The notes beneath the pieces were generated by a model. It saw only the letters and a program-made list of their open reading frames with translations. It was not told the origin of the DNA and made no database searches. From contig NZ_JACGWV010000001.1 of the NCBI RefSeq assembly GCF_014137995.1, positions 558,001 to 622,000 of the forward strand: a stretch of 64,000 nucleotides of DNA, given 5' to 3'. A program made the translations under genes and the position numbers. Source of the DNA: Promicromonospora sukumoe. Its GTDB lineage: Bacteria; Actinomycetota; Actinomycetes; Actinomycetales; Cellulomonadaceae. How positions within the stretch are numbered: the stretch's first letter is position 1; each line of letters opens with the position of its first letter. This document shows, piece after piece, positions 41,303-48,583 of this stretch.

Positions 41303-42169
41303 ATGGCCGGGAAGAACACGGAGCTGGCGGACTTCCTGCGTCGCGCGCGCAGCCAGGGCGACGCGTCACGCGCCGGCCTGCCCGCCGACGGCAGGGTCCG
41401 CCGCGTGCCCGGCCTGCGCCGCGAGGAGGTCGCGTTCCTGGCCGGCGTCTCGACCGACTACTACGCCCGGCTGGAGCAAGGACGGCGGATCGTGCCGTCG
41501 CCGTCGGCCGTCGACGCCATCGGGCGAGCGCTCGGGCTGGACCAGGCCGGACGTGCCCACCTGGCCGACCTCATCGGGCTCGGCTCCGCGTCGGTCCAGC
41601 CGCGCACCCGTCCCGTCCAGCGCGTCCGTCCCGGGCTGTACCAGCTCCTCGACGCCCTCGGCGACGCGCCCGTGCTGGTGCTGGGCCGCCGCGCCGACGT
41701 GCTCGCCCAGAACCGCATGGGCCGGGCCCTGTTCACCGACTTCGAGCGGCTCCCGGCGCCGCGCCGCAACTACGCGCGCTGGATGTTCCTCGACGACGGC
41801 GCACGGTCGCTGTTCGTCGACTGGGAGGAGCAGGCCCGCGCCGCTGTCGAGAACCTGCGGCTGGAGGCCGGGAACGACCCCGCCGACCGTGCTACGTCCG
41901 CGCTGATCGCGGAGCTGCGAGAGGCCAGCCCCGAGTTTGGCGACTGGTGGGCCGAGCACCGCGTCTATCAGCGCACGTACGGGTCCAAGCGGCTGCGGCA
42001 CCCCGTCGTCGGCGACCTCACCGTCGAGTACGAGACCCTCGCCCTGCCCGGCGACCCCGGCACGACGCTGTACGTCTACTCGGCCGAGCCGGGCTCGCCG
42101 TCCCAGCGCGCGCTGAGCCTGCTGGCGAGCTGGTCCCTGACGACGACGCCCGGCACCGCCGCACCGTGA
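41303..42169 (+). CDS. XRE-family regulator with MmyB-like ligand domain
   Basis: A 288-residue protein. N-terminal helix-turn-helix with the characteristic RRVPGLRREEVAFLAGVSTD and YYARLEQGRR (about residues 30-65). The C-terminal MmyB-like PAS-type domain follows (RPGLYQLLDALGDAPVLVLG; NRMGRALFTDFERLP; HPVVGDLTVEYETLALPGDP), which binds fatty-acid-like ligands in studied members. ATG at 41303 follows GGAGG. It is divergent from the SDR gene and probably regulates it. Confidence 0.92.
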   Translation: MAGKNTELADFLRRARSQGDASRAGLPADGRVRRVPGLRREEVAFLAGVSTDYYARLEQGRRIVPSPSAVDAIGRALGLDQAGRAHLADLIGLGSASVQPRTRPVQRVRPGLYQLLDALGDAPVLVLGRRADVLAQNRMGRALFTDFERLPAPRRNYARWMFLDDGARSLFVDWEEQARAAVENLRLEAGNDPADRATSALIAELREASPEFGDWWAEHRVYQRTYGSKRLRHPVVGDLTVEYETLALPGDPGTTLYVYSAEPGSPSQRALSLLASWSLTTTPGTAAP

Positions 42170-42224
42170 GCCGACGTCGGCCGGCCGGGCCCAGCCGGCC
42201 GGGGTTCAGCCGGTCGAGGCCAAC

Positions 42225-42288
42225 CTCCTTTGAGACCTAAGTTTCTTCGCTTTGAGCCGGCTCAAAGCGAAGAAACTTAGGTCTCAAA
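42225..42288. repeat. Perfect 64-bp palindrome, family C copy 2
   Basis: The 32 bases 42225-42256 are followed, with no loop, by their exact complement 42257-42288. It fills the gap between the convergent XRE-type gene (56 bases after its stop) and the GH43 gene (18 bases from its stop). The core CTTTGAGACCTAAGTTTCTT is identical to copy 1 at 39941, and CAGCCGG flanks both on the left. Confidence 0.95.
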
Positions 42289-42305
42289 GGGGAGGGGGAG
42301 CGGGC

Positions 42306-44645
42306 CTAGCCCAGCTCGCGGAGCCGGACGTCCGAGAACACCGCGCTCACCGCCGGCGCCGCGCCGCCGCCCGCGTAGATCCCGACCGCCGGGTCGGTGT
42401 CGGCGGGCAACGTCCACGTCGCGCCGAACCGCCAGGTCTCGCCGTCGCGCGACGTCGCCGACCGGTACCGGTGCTCGCCCGTGGCCGGGTCCGTGGTGTG
42501 GAACAGCCGCAGGTGCATCGTGTCGGCCACAGGCCCGGAGACGAAGCCGCCGAACCGGACCGCGCCGTCGGCCGTGAGCTCCTTGCCGAACTCGACCTGA
42601 CGCGTCCTGCCGATCGACACGGAGCCGAGCCGCAGGAAGTCGTCGTCGCCCGCGTGCACCATGAGGCCCGCCTGCTGGAAGTTGCGCACCGTGTCCTCGC
42701 CCAGCGGCAGGTGCACCGTGGCCTCCAGCACGTAGTCGCCCTCGGGCGCGTCGCGCAGGAGCACCGGCGCGTCGTTCCTGGTGCCGACCAGGTCCGCGCC
42801 GGTCAGCGGCCAGGTCAGGGCGCCGTCCGCGACGTCGACGTCGGCCGGGCCGTGCTGCCAGCGCCAGCCCGCGTCCAGGCCGCCGTCGAACTCCTCGGCG
42901 AACGTGACCGCACCGGCCTCCGGCTCGGCGACCCGCTCGGTCACGGGCTCGTGCGCGGCGACGACGGTCAGGTTGTCGAGCTGCGCCTCGGCGCCGTCGG
43001 CCACGAGGCGCACCGGCGCCTTGCGGGGGAGCGGCGTCCGCGGCTCGAACCGCACCTCGGCGTCGACGTCGCCCAGCCCGCTCGACGACAGCCGCGCGGC
43101 GATCCCGCCGTCGCGCGCCTCGACGGTCAGCACGCGCCAGTCGGTCAGGTCCGTGGTCTCCGGCAGCGCCGCGCGGGCCGTCTGCCGTCCCTGCCCGACG
43201 ACGAGCTCGTGCGCCCCGGCGTCCAGCCGCACCGACACGGCGGCCGGCCCGGCGCCGCCCACGCGCACCGTGAACGCGCCGTCGGCGTCGGGCAGGCGCA
43301 CGTCCGTCTCGACCCGCACGTCGCGCGGGGCGGCCTTGGTCTGCACGACGGCGGAGTGCCGCCGGTCCGGGACCAGCCGCGCGATCGAGCCCGCGTCGCC
43401 CGAGCCGTCCGTACCCCGGGCGAGCGTGCCCGTGACGCGCCTCAGCGCGTGCCCGGAGGCCGGGTCGGCGCTGACGATGCCCAGCTCGCTCGCGGCGACC
43501 GGCGCGGTCTGCGCGCCCTCGCTCGGGCCCGCCCCCGCGTTGACCACGGGCCAGCCGTCGATCCAGTCCATCCGGTCCAGCAGGGTCGGCCGGCGGTTGA
43601 CGCCGCCGGGCTCGTTCAGCCACGCGTCGTCGCGGTCGATGCCGTGGTACAGCATCCAGTCCTGCCCGGACACGTCGGAGAACACGGCGTGGTGCCCGAC
43701 GCCGATCCACCGGTTCCCGTTCTGCGCCACGACGAGCGTGCCGCCCACACGGGACTCGTTCATGCCCACGCCCTCGTGGTCGGTGAACGGGCCGAGCGGT
43801 GACCTCGACCGGCCGGTGTACACGCTGTACCCGGTCACGGGGCCGGAGCAGCAGTTCGCCGACGACCCCATGAGGTAGTACCAGCCGTCCCGCTTGACCA
43901 CGAACGCGCCCTCGTAGCGGTCCGCGACGGTCACGCGCGTGGGCTCGCCGACGGCGCGTGTCCCGGTCTCGTCGAGCTCCGTGACCCAGATGCCCCCGTT
44001 GAAGCCGCCGAAGTAGAGGTAGCGGGAACCGTCGTCGTCGGCGAAGAGAGCCGGGTCAATCGTGTTGAGGTAGCCGCCGCCGGGCGCCGGGCGCGGGTCC
44101 AGGACGGGGCCGCCGGAGTCGGTCCACGGTCCCGTCGGGGTGGGCGCCGTCGCCACGCCGATCGTGTAGTCCCAGGGATCGGGGTTCGCCGCGGTGTCGG
44201 TGACCGTGTAGTACATGACGTACTGGCCGTCCACGTACCGGATGTCCGGCGCCCAGAAGTAGGAGGCGTCCGCGGCCCAGGCCGGCTTGTTCTCGTCGTC
44301 GAAGATGGTGCCCACGTACTCCCAGCTCGCCAGGTCGCGGGACTTCGCCACGTGCATGTCGCCGAACGGGCCGCCGGTGACCAGCGGGTCGCTCGTCGCG
44401 TACAGGTACCACCAGCCGTCCTTGCCGCGGATCACGGCCGGGTCGGCGTAGGTGTCCGAGAACGGGTCCGTGATCGGGTTGGTGTACGTGGTGCCCGACG
44501 ACGGTAGGGCGGCCCGGTCCGTGCCGGTCCTGTCGGTCGTGGCGGGTGCGGCGGTCGCCGGTGGCGTGCCTCCCGCGGCGGGCAGGGCCACCGCGCTGAC
44601 GACCAGCGCGACGGTGGCGAGGGCGGCTACGAGCCGGATCTCCAT
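42306..44645 (-). CDS. Secreted GH43 glycoside hydrolase with C-terminal concanavalin-like domains
   Basis: About 779 residues. A signal peptide (about 1-33, ending T-A-A-P) shows export. The five-bladed GH43 propeller (about 50-350) has the three catalytic acids: Asp in TYADPAVIR (base), Asp in TIDPALFAD (pKa modulator) and Glu in RYEGAFVVK (acid), plus YFWAPDIRY and a Cys pair in SANCCSGP. A beta-sandwich (about 395-550) and a DUF1349-like domain (GWRWQHGPADVD onward) follow. GH43 enzymes act on arabinan, xylan side chains or galactan; which one is not decidable here. Two operator-like repeats lie upstream, and a LacI gene is encoded nearby. ATG at 44645 follows AAGGGA. Confidence 0.9.
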   Translation of the reverse strand: MEIRLVAALATVALVVSAVALPAAGGTPPATAAPATTDRTGTDRAALPSSGTTYTNPITDPFSDTYADPAVIRGKDGWWYLYATSDPLVTGGPFGDMHVAKSRDLASWEYVGTIFDDENKPAWAADASYFWAPDIRYVDGQYVMYYTVTDTAANPDPWDYTIGVATAPTPTGPWTDSGGPVLDPRPAPGGGYLNTIDPALFADDDGSRYLYFGGFNGGIWVTELDETGTRAVGEPTRVTVADRYEGAFVVKRDGWYYLMGSSANCCSGPVTGYSVYTGRSRSPLGPFTDHEGVGMNESRVGGTLVVAQNGNRWIGVGHHAVFSDVSGQDWMLYHGIDRDDAWLNEPGGVNRRPTLLDRMDWIDGWPVVNAGAGPSEGAQTAPVAASELGIVSADPASGHALRRVTGTLARGTDGSGDAGSIARLVPDRRHSAVVQTKAAPRDVRVETDVRLPDADGAFTVRVGGAGPAAVSVRLDAGAHELVVGQGRQTARAALPETTDLTDWRVLTVEARDGGIAARLSSSGLGDVDAEVRFEPRTPLPRKAPVRLVADGAEAQLDNLTVVAAHEPVTERVAEPEAGAVTFAEEFDGGLDAGWRWQHGPADVDVADGALTWPLTGADLVGTRNDAPVLLRDAPEGDYVLEATVHLPLGEDTVRNFQQAGLMVHAGDDDFLRLGSVSIGRTRQVEFGKELTADGAVRFGGFVSGPVADTMHLRLFHTTDPATGEHRYRSATSRDGETWRFGATWTLPADTDPAVGIYAGGGAAPAVSAVFSDVRLRELG

Positions 44646-44705
44646 GGTGTGGTGTCCCTTCGGGCGGCTGCGCGCCACGTCCTCGATGACGTGGCCGTCG
44701 CTCCT

Positions 44706-44745
44706 TTACAACGGATAACCACGGGCGAAGTTACAACGGATAACC
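44706..44745. promoter_or_regulatory. Tandem LacI-type operators upstream of GH43
   Basis: TTACAACGGATAACC occurs twice in direct orientation (44706-44720 and 44731-44745), 25 bp apart, that is, on nearly the same helical face offset by about two and a half turns. It lies about 60 bases before the GH43 start. The LacI-family protein at 45601 is the nearest candidate to bind it. Confidence 0.75.
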
Positions 44746-44787
44746 TGCGGTCGGCAAGGGCGGTCGGTCGGGCGGTCGGCGGCGCGG

Positions 44788-45330
44788 TCAGCCGAGCCGG
44801 AGCTCGTAGAACCGCCACAGGTGCTGGAGCTCCGCGGGGATCTCGGACCCCGCGTACGGCGTGCGCTCGACGAACCCGCGCGACTCGTAGAGGCGGTGCG
44901 CGTCGCCCATGAAGCGGTTGCTGTCCAGGCGCACGATGTGGGCTCCGAGGTCGTCCTGGGAGCGTTCCAGCAGCCAGTCCAGCATTTCCGAGCCGAGGTG
45001 CGTCCCGCGGTGCCCGGGGCGCACGAACATCCGCTTGATCTCGACCACGCCGCCGTCCTGCACGCGCAGCGCGGCGACGCCGGCGGGTTCGGCGCCGGCC
45101 GTGTACGTCCCGCCGTCCGCCGCTCCGCCGTCCGCCCAGGCAATCGCCAGCAGCCCCGACGGCCTGCGGAACTTGTCCAGATCCGCGCTCGTGTGCCGCG
45201 CGTTCGTGCCCATCGCGAAGCCGTAGGTCTGCTCGAACGTCGCGAGCGCCCACGTCATGTACTCCGTCATGAGCTGGAGCACCGCGGACTCGTCCTGCTC
45301 GGTGGTCTCGCGGACCCGGGGGTGATCCAA
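44788..45330 (-). CDS. GNAT-family N-acetyltransferase
   Basis: A 180-residue GNAT enzyme. The acetyl-CoA loop appears as KRMFVRPGHRGTHLGSEMLD (R-x-x-x-x-G around residue 110), preceded by the beta-bulge strand GVVEIKRMFV and followed by YESRGFVERT. It transfers an acetyl group to an unknown small-molecule or protein amine. TTG at 45330 is chosen because GAGAGGAAG lies upstream. It sits between the GH43 gene and its presumed LacI regulator and has no evident link to either. Confidence 0.88.
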   Translation of the reverse strand: MDHPRVRETTEQDESAVLQLMTEYMTWALATFEQTYGFAMGTNARHTSADLDKFRRPSGLLAIAWADGGAADGGTYTAGAEPAGVAALRVQDGGVVEIKRMFVRPGHRGTHLGSEMLDWLLERSQDDLGAHIVRLDSNRFMGDAHRLYESRGFVERTPYAGSEIPAELQHLWRFYELRLG

Positions 45331-45600
45331 CGTTTCTTCCTCTCACGCCTGTGGCGGACCGTGCGGTCCCGCCGGCTGAGGCTATCCCCGGCGTCGGGCC
45401 GGGTCGCCGTCGTCCCGTCGTCGGGCCAGGCCGGGCTGCCGCCGTCGGGCCGGACGGCGCACCGGCCGAGCCGCCCAGACCAAGCCGCCCCGGCCGGTGG
45501 TCTAGCCTTGCCGGAGCAGTGTCCCCACCGTACGGAGCGCTGCTCCGCCGGGCCCAGCGGCACGGGCGGACCGAGTTCACGGCCAGGTCAGGGGCGATCA

Positions 45601-46626
45601 GTGAGGGTGACGTTGCGCGACGTGGCGGAACGCGCCGGGGTCTCGTTCAAGACCGTGTCGAACGTGATCAACGGGCACCCGAACGTGCGTCCCGAGACGC
45701 GTGAGCGGGTCGAGTCGGCGATCGCGGAGCTGCGCTACCGGCCCAACACGTCGGCGCGGAGCCTGCGCCACGGGCGGGCCGGGTTCCTGGCGATCGCGCT
45801 GCCGGAGCTGACGTCGCCGTACTTCGCGGGGCTGGCCTCCGAGCTGGCCGCGGCGGCGCGGGCGGTGGGGCAGTCGGTGCTCATCGAGGAGACGTCGGGC
45901 GACCTGGCCGGGGAGCGCGCCGTGCTCGACGGGCTGCCGAGCCACCTGGTCGACGGCGTCGTCTTCAGCCCGCTGGTCACCCCGGTCGCGGAGGTCGCGC
46001 AGCGGCGGGACGGCACGCCGCTGGTGCTGCTGGGGGAGTACGGGGAGCCCGCGGGCGTGGACCACGTGGGCGTGGACAACGTCGCGGCGGCCCGGGACGT
46101 CACGCGGCACCTCCTGGACCTGGGCCGACGTCGGATCGCGGGCATCGGCCTGCAGAGCGGCGACGGCACCGGCCGGCTGCGCGGCGAGGGCTACCTGGCC
46201 GCGCTGGCGGACGCCGGTGTGGCCGCCGACCCGGCGCTCGTGGTCGAGACCACGGACTACCACCGGGCCAGCGGCGCCGACGCCGTGGCCGGGCTGATCG
46301 ACCGCGGCGTCGCGTTCGACGCGGTGTTCTGCTTCAACGACCTGATGGCGCTGGGCGCGCTGCGCGCCCTGCACGAGCACGGGCTGCGGGTGCCGCAGGA
46401 CGTGGCCGTCGCCGGGTTCGACGGCATCGAGGACGGCGAGTTCTCCGTGCCGTCCCTGACCACCGTGACGCCCGACCTGCCCCGGCTCGCCGCGGAGGCG
46501 GTGCGCCTCGTGATGCGGCGGATCGCCGAGCCCGGCGCCCCCGCCGAGCACGTCGTGGTGCCGCACCGGATCACGGCCCGGGAGAGCACCCGTGACGCCC
46601 TGCCCCCGGCGGCGTCCCCGGCCTAG
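45601..46626 (+). CDS. LacI-family repressor, probably of the GH43 gene
   Basis: A 341-residue regulator. Helix-turn-helix VTLRDVAERAGVSFKTVSNV, then INGHPNVRPETRERVESAIA and the hinge near YRPNTSARSLRHG. The ligand domain (LAIALPELTSPYFAGLASEL; DHVGVDNVAAARDVTRHLLD; FCFNDLMALGALRALHEHGL; VAVAGFDGIE) is complete. GTG at 45601; a second GTG two codons later is possible. Its likely sites are the TTACAACGGATAACC repeats 0.9 kb away. Confidence 0.92.
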   Translation: MRVTLRDVAERAGVSFKTVSNVINGHPNVRPETRERVESAIAELRYRPNTSARSLRHGRAGFLAIALPELTSPYFAGLASELAAAARAVGQSVLIEETSGDLAGERAVLDGLPSHLVDGVVFSPLVTPVAEVAQRRDGTPLVLLGEYGEPAGVDHVGVDNVAAARDVTRHLLDLGRRRIAGIGLQSGDGTGRLRGEGYLAALADAGVAADPALVVETTDYHRASGADAVAGLIDRGVAFDAVFCFNDLMALGALRALHEHGLRVPQDVAVAGFDGIEDGEFSVPSLTTVTPDLPRLAAEAVRLVMRRIAEPGAPAEHVVVPHRITARESTRDALPPAASPA

Positions 46627-46698
46627 ACTCTGTGCCATCCGCCGCGGCCGGTACGTGCCGTGGCCGGAGACCCACCGGAGCGACGTGAGGACCGAACG

Positions 46699-46989
46699 AT
46701 GACCGACGAGTGCACGCACCTGGACCAGGTCGCGGTCCTCGAGCCCGAGAACCGGGAGGGCTGTCCGGAGTGCCTGGCCCTCGGCGGCACCTGGGTCCAC
46801 CTGCGCAGCTGCCTGGTCTGCGGGCAGGTGGGCTGCTGCGACTCCTCCCCGGCCAAGCACGCGACGGCGCACTTCAAGGAGTCCGGCCACCCGCTCATGC
46901 GGTCCGTCGAGCCGGGCGAGGGCTGGGGCTACTGCTACACCGACGACGCGATGATCTCGTCGACCACCCTGGGCACCCGCAAGTACTGA
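46699..46989 (+). CDS. UBP-type zinc-finger protein
   Basis: A 96-residue protein that is essentially one ZnF-UBP domain: CTHLDQ, CPECLALGGTWVHLRSCLVC, GCCDSSPAKHATAHF and GHPLMRSVEPGEGWGYCY supply the Cys/His zinc ligands. In eukaryotes this fold binds the ubiquitin C-terminus; bacterial stand-alone copies are common in actinobacteria, and their ligand is unknown. ATG at 46699 follows GAGGACCGAACG. Confidence 0.92.
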   Translation: MTDECTHLDQVAVLEPENREGCPECLALGGTWVHLRSCLVCGQVGCCDSSPAKHATAHFKESGHPLMRSVEPGEGWGYCYTDDAMISSTTLGTRKY

Positions 46990-47010
46990 CCTACTGACCG
47001 GAGGCACCCC

Positions 47011-47211
47011 ATGAGAGCAGGTCTGATCGTGGCCGGCGTCGTCCTCGTGATGATCGGCTGCGTGTTCACGCTGCAAGGGCTCGGCTACCTCGCCGGCAGC
47101 CCGATGACGGGCGTCGAGCTGTGGGCGGTGATCGGGCCGATCCTCGTCGTCATCGGGATCGTGCTGATCGTCCAGGCCGCGCGGACGGGGCGGACGGGCC
47201 ACCCCGGCTGA
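47011..47211 (+). CDS. Small two-helix membrane protein
   Basis: A 66-residue protein with two hydrophobic helices (about 3-27 and 37-58), a short Gly/Met loop (AGSPMTGVELWA) and a basic C-terminus (ARTGRTGHPG). GGAGG precedes the ATG, and it starts 21 bases after the zinc-finger gene, so the two are likely co-transcribed. The pattern resembles small conserved actinobacterial membrane proteins of unknown function. Confidence 0.8.
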   Translation: MRAGLIVAGVVLVMIGCVFTLQGLGYLAGSPMTGVELWAVIGPILVVIGIVLIVQAARTGRTGHPG

Positions 47212-47234
47212 GGCTGTTGTTTGCGGCTGGCCGG

Positions 47235-47315
47235 ACTGAGCTGGGTTCAGCAGGCTGGAGGCGACCGTTACCGCTGCGGAAGCGGTCGCCCGGGGCCTGC
47301 TGAACCTTCCTCAGT
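47235..47315. repeat. Large imperfect hairpin between convergent genes
   Basis: Three nested stems: ACTGAG/CTCAGT (47235/47310), GGTTCAGCAGGC/GCCTGCTGAACC (47244-47255/47295-47306) and GCGACCG/CGGTCGC (47261/47283). It spans the gap between the small membrane gene and the TetR gene and would fold equally on either transcript. Confidence 0.75.
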
Positions 47316-47324
47316 ACCCCTGGG

Positions 47325-47963
47325 TCAGGGGAGCGCCGCCGTGAGCAGGCGGTCCAGCGCCGCGTGCGCCTGCCGCGCCGAAGCCGCCCGGTCCGGCTGC
47401 TGCGCGACCCAGAGCGCGGCCTCGTTCATCGCGCCGGAGAGTTGCGCGGTCAGCGCGTCGAGCAGGTCATTCGCGATGCCCGCCTCCCGGAGAGCCTCGC
47501 GCAGGTGCGCGGCAGAGTTCGCCTCGTCGAGCCGGCGCCACTCCGCCCAGCCGACGACGGCGGGGGCGTCCACGAGCAGCACCCGCAGCGCCGGGCCGGC
47601 GGTGATGGCGTCGATAAAGGCGTGCGACCCCGCGCGGAGCTGTTCGCGCGCGTCCTTGCCCGCGCCGTCTCTGCCCGCGCCGTCCTTGCCCGCGCCGTCG
47701 GCTCCTGCGCCGTCCTTGCCCGCGCCGTCGGCGGCCGCGACGACGGCGTCCGCGACCTGCGACTGGAGCCGGGCCGCGACCGCCAGGAACAGCCCCTGCT
47801 TGTTCCCGTAGTGGTGGTAGACCGCGCCGCGTGTGACCTCGGCGGCCTGGGCGACGTCGTCGAGCGAGACCGCGGCGAAGCCGCGCGCGGCGAACAGGTC
47901 GGTCGCCGAGTCGAGCACCTGGCGGGCGGTGTGGGCGGCGGCTGCCGCGGAGGCACGGGGCAC
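47325..47963 (-). CDS. TetR-family repressor with a repeat insert
   Basis: About 212 residues. Helix-turn-helix: ARQVLDSATDLFAARGFAAV, then AQAAEVTRGAVYHHYGNKQG. Between the DNA-binding part and the ligand domain lies a Gly/Ala/Lys/Asp repeat (GAGKD and variants, five copies, about residues 80-104) encoded by 15-bp tandem units, which lengthens the linker beyond the family norm. The ligand domain resembles the AcrR/TetR_C group (LLVDAPAVVGWAEWRRLDEA). GTG at 47963 follows AAGGAAG. It is divergent from a VOC protein gene, with two operator copies between. Confidence 0.9.
   Translation of the reverse strand: MPRASAAAAAHTARQVLDSATDLFAARGFAAVSLDDVAQAAEVTRGAVYHHYGNKQGLFLAVAARLQSQVADAVVAAADGAGKDGAGADGAGKDGAGRDGAGKDAREQLRAGSHAFIDAITAGPALRVLLVDAPAVVGWAEWRRLDEANSAAHLREALREAGIANDLLDALTAQLSGAMNEAALWVAQQPDRAASARQAHAALDRLLTAALP
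47651..47725. repeat. 15-bp tandem repeat inside the TetR gene
   Basis: Five consecutive 15-bp units of the type CGTCCTTGCCCGCGC, three of them identical and two diverged. Being a multiple of three, copy changes would keep the frame and alter only linker length. Confidence 0.85.
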
Positions 47964-47973
47964 GGGCTCTTCC

Positions 47974-48028
47974 TTTACGTACGCAGTGTATGTATCGTGG
48001 GTCTCGTTACATACACAGTGTACGTAAA
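47974..48028. promoter_or_regulatory. Two TetR operators in the divergent region
   Basis: TACATACACAGTGTACGTAAA (48008-48028 without its last base forms a 19-bp dyad TACATACAC-A-GTGTACGTA). An inverted copy, TTTACGTACGCAGTGTATGT, begins at 47974. They lie between the TetR start (47963) and the VOC gene (48039) and overlap the VOC leader. Confidence 0.8.
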
Positions 48029-48038
48029 GGAGCGTCCG

Positions 48039-48443
48039 ATGTCCGTCACCAGCTTCTACCCGGTCCTCATGGCGCAGGACGTCGTCGCGGCGGCGACCTT
48101 CTACCGCGACGCGCTCGGGTTCGAGAGCACCTACGAGTCCGACTGGTACGTCAGCCTGCGCCTCGGCGCGTTCGAGCTCGCCGTGGTCGCCCACGACCAC
48201 CCCACCGTCCCCGAGGGCTACCGCGCGCTCCCGCGCGGCGTCCTCGTGAACCTGGAGGTCGACGACGTCGACGCCGTGCACGCGCGACTGACCGAGCGCC
48301 TCGGCCTGTCCCCGGTGCTGGCGCTCCGGGACGAGGGCTTCGGGCAGCGGCACTTCATCGTGCCCGCGCCCGACGGCGTGCTGCTCGACGTCATCCAGCC
48401 GATCCCCCCGACCGCCGACTACGCGCAGGCGTACGCGGGCTAG
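48039..48443 (+). CDS. VOC-family (glyoxalase/bleomycin resistance-like) protein
   Basis: A 134-residue protein of two beta-alpha-beta-beta-beta modules: TSFYPVLMAQDVVAAATFYR, LGFESTYESDWYVSLRLGAF, then VLVNLEVDDVDAVHARLTER and FIVPAPDGVLLDVIQPI. The metal-ligand positions are only partly typical (one His in the second module, QRHFIV), so it may bind a drug or metabolite rather than catalyse. GGAG precedes the ATG. It is probably the target gene of the divergent TetR and could be a small-molecule resistance protein. Confidence 0.9.
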   Translation: MSVTSFYPVLMAQDVVAAATFYRDALGFESTYESDWYVSLRLGAFELAVVAHDHPTVPEGYRALPRGVLVNLEVDDVDAVHARLTERLGLSPVLALRDEGFGQRHFIVPAPDGVLLDVIQPIPPTADYAQAYAG

Positions 48444-48470
48444 TCGGGACGCCCCGCGGAGGCGGGTCGT

Positions 48471-48526
48471 CGAACGTAGGGCTGGTCGCATTCTGAGTGC
48501 TCAGAGAGCGACCAACCCTACGTTCG
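48471..48526. repeat. 3'-end palindrome, family D copy 1
   Basis: 19-bp arms (48471-48489 and 48508-48526, one mismatch) around an inner small stem CTGAG/CTCAG. It begins 28 bases after the VOC stop. Bases 48472-48514 are identical over 43 bp to 50344-50386. Confidence 0.9.
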
Positions 48527-48583
48527 GCACTTCCCGGCCGGAGGCCGCATCGGGTGTCGGTGGCGGGTGGCATGCTCTGCGCC

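Noticed and set aside
42225..42288. Terminal inverted repeats of an insertion sequence
   Set aside because: The two family C copies enclose ordinary chromosomal genes (an SDR and its regulator) with no transposase, no target duplication was seen, and each copy is itself a full palindrome.
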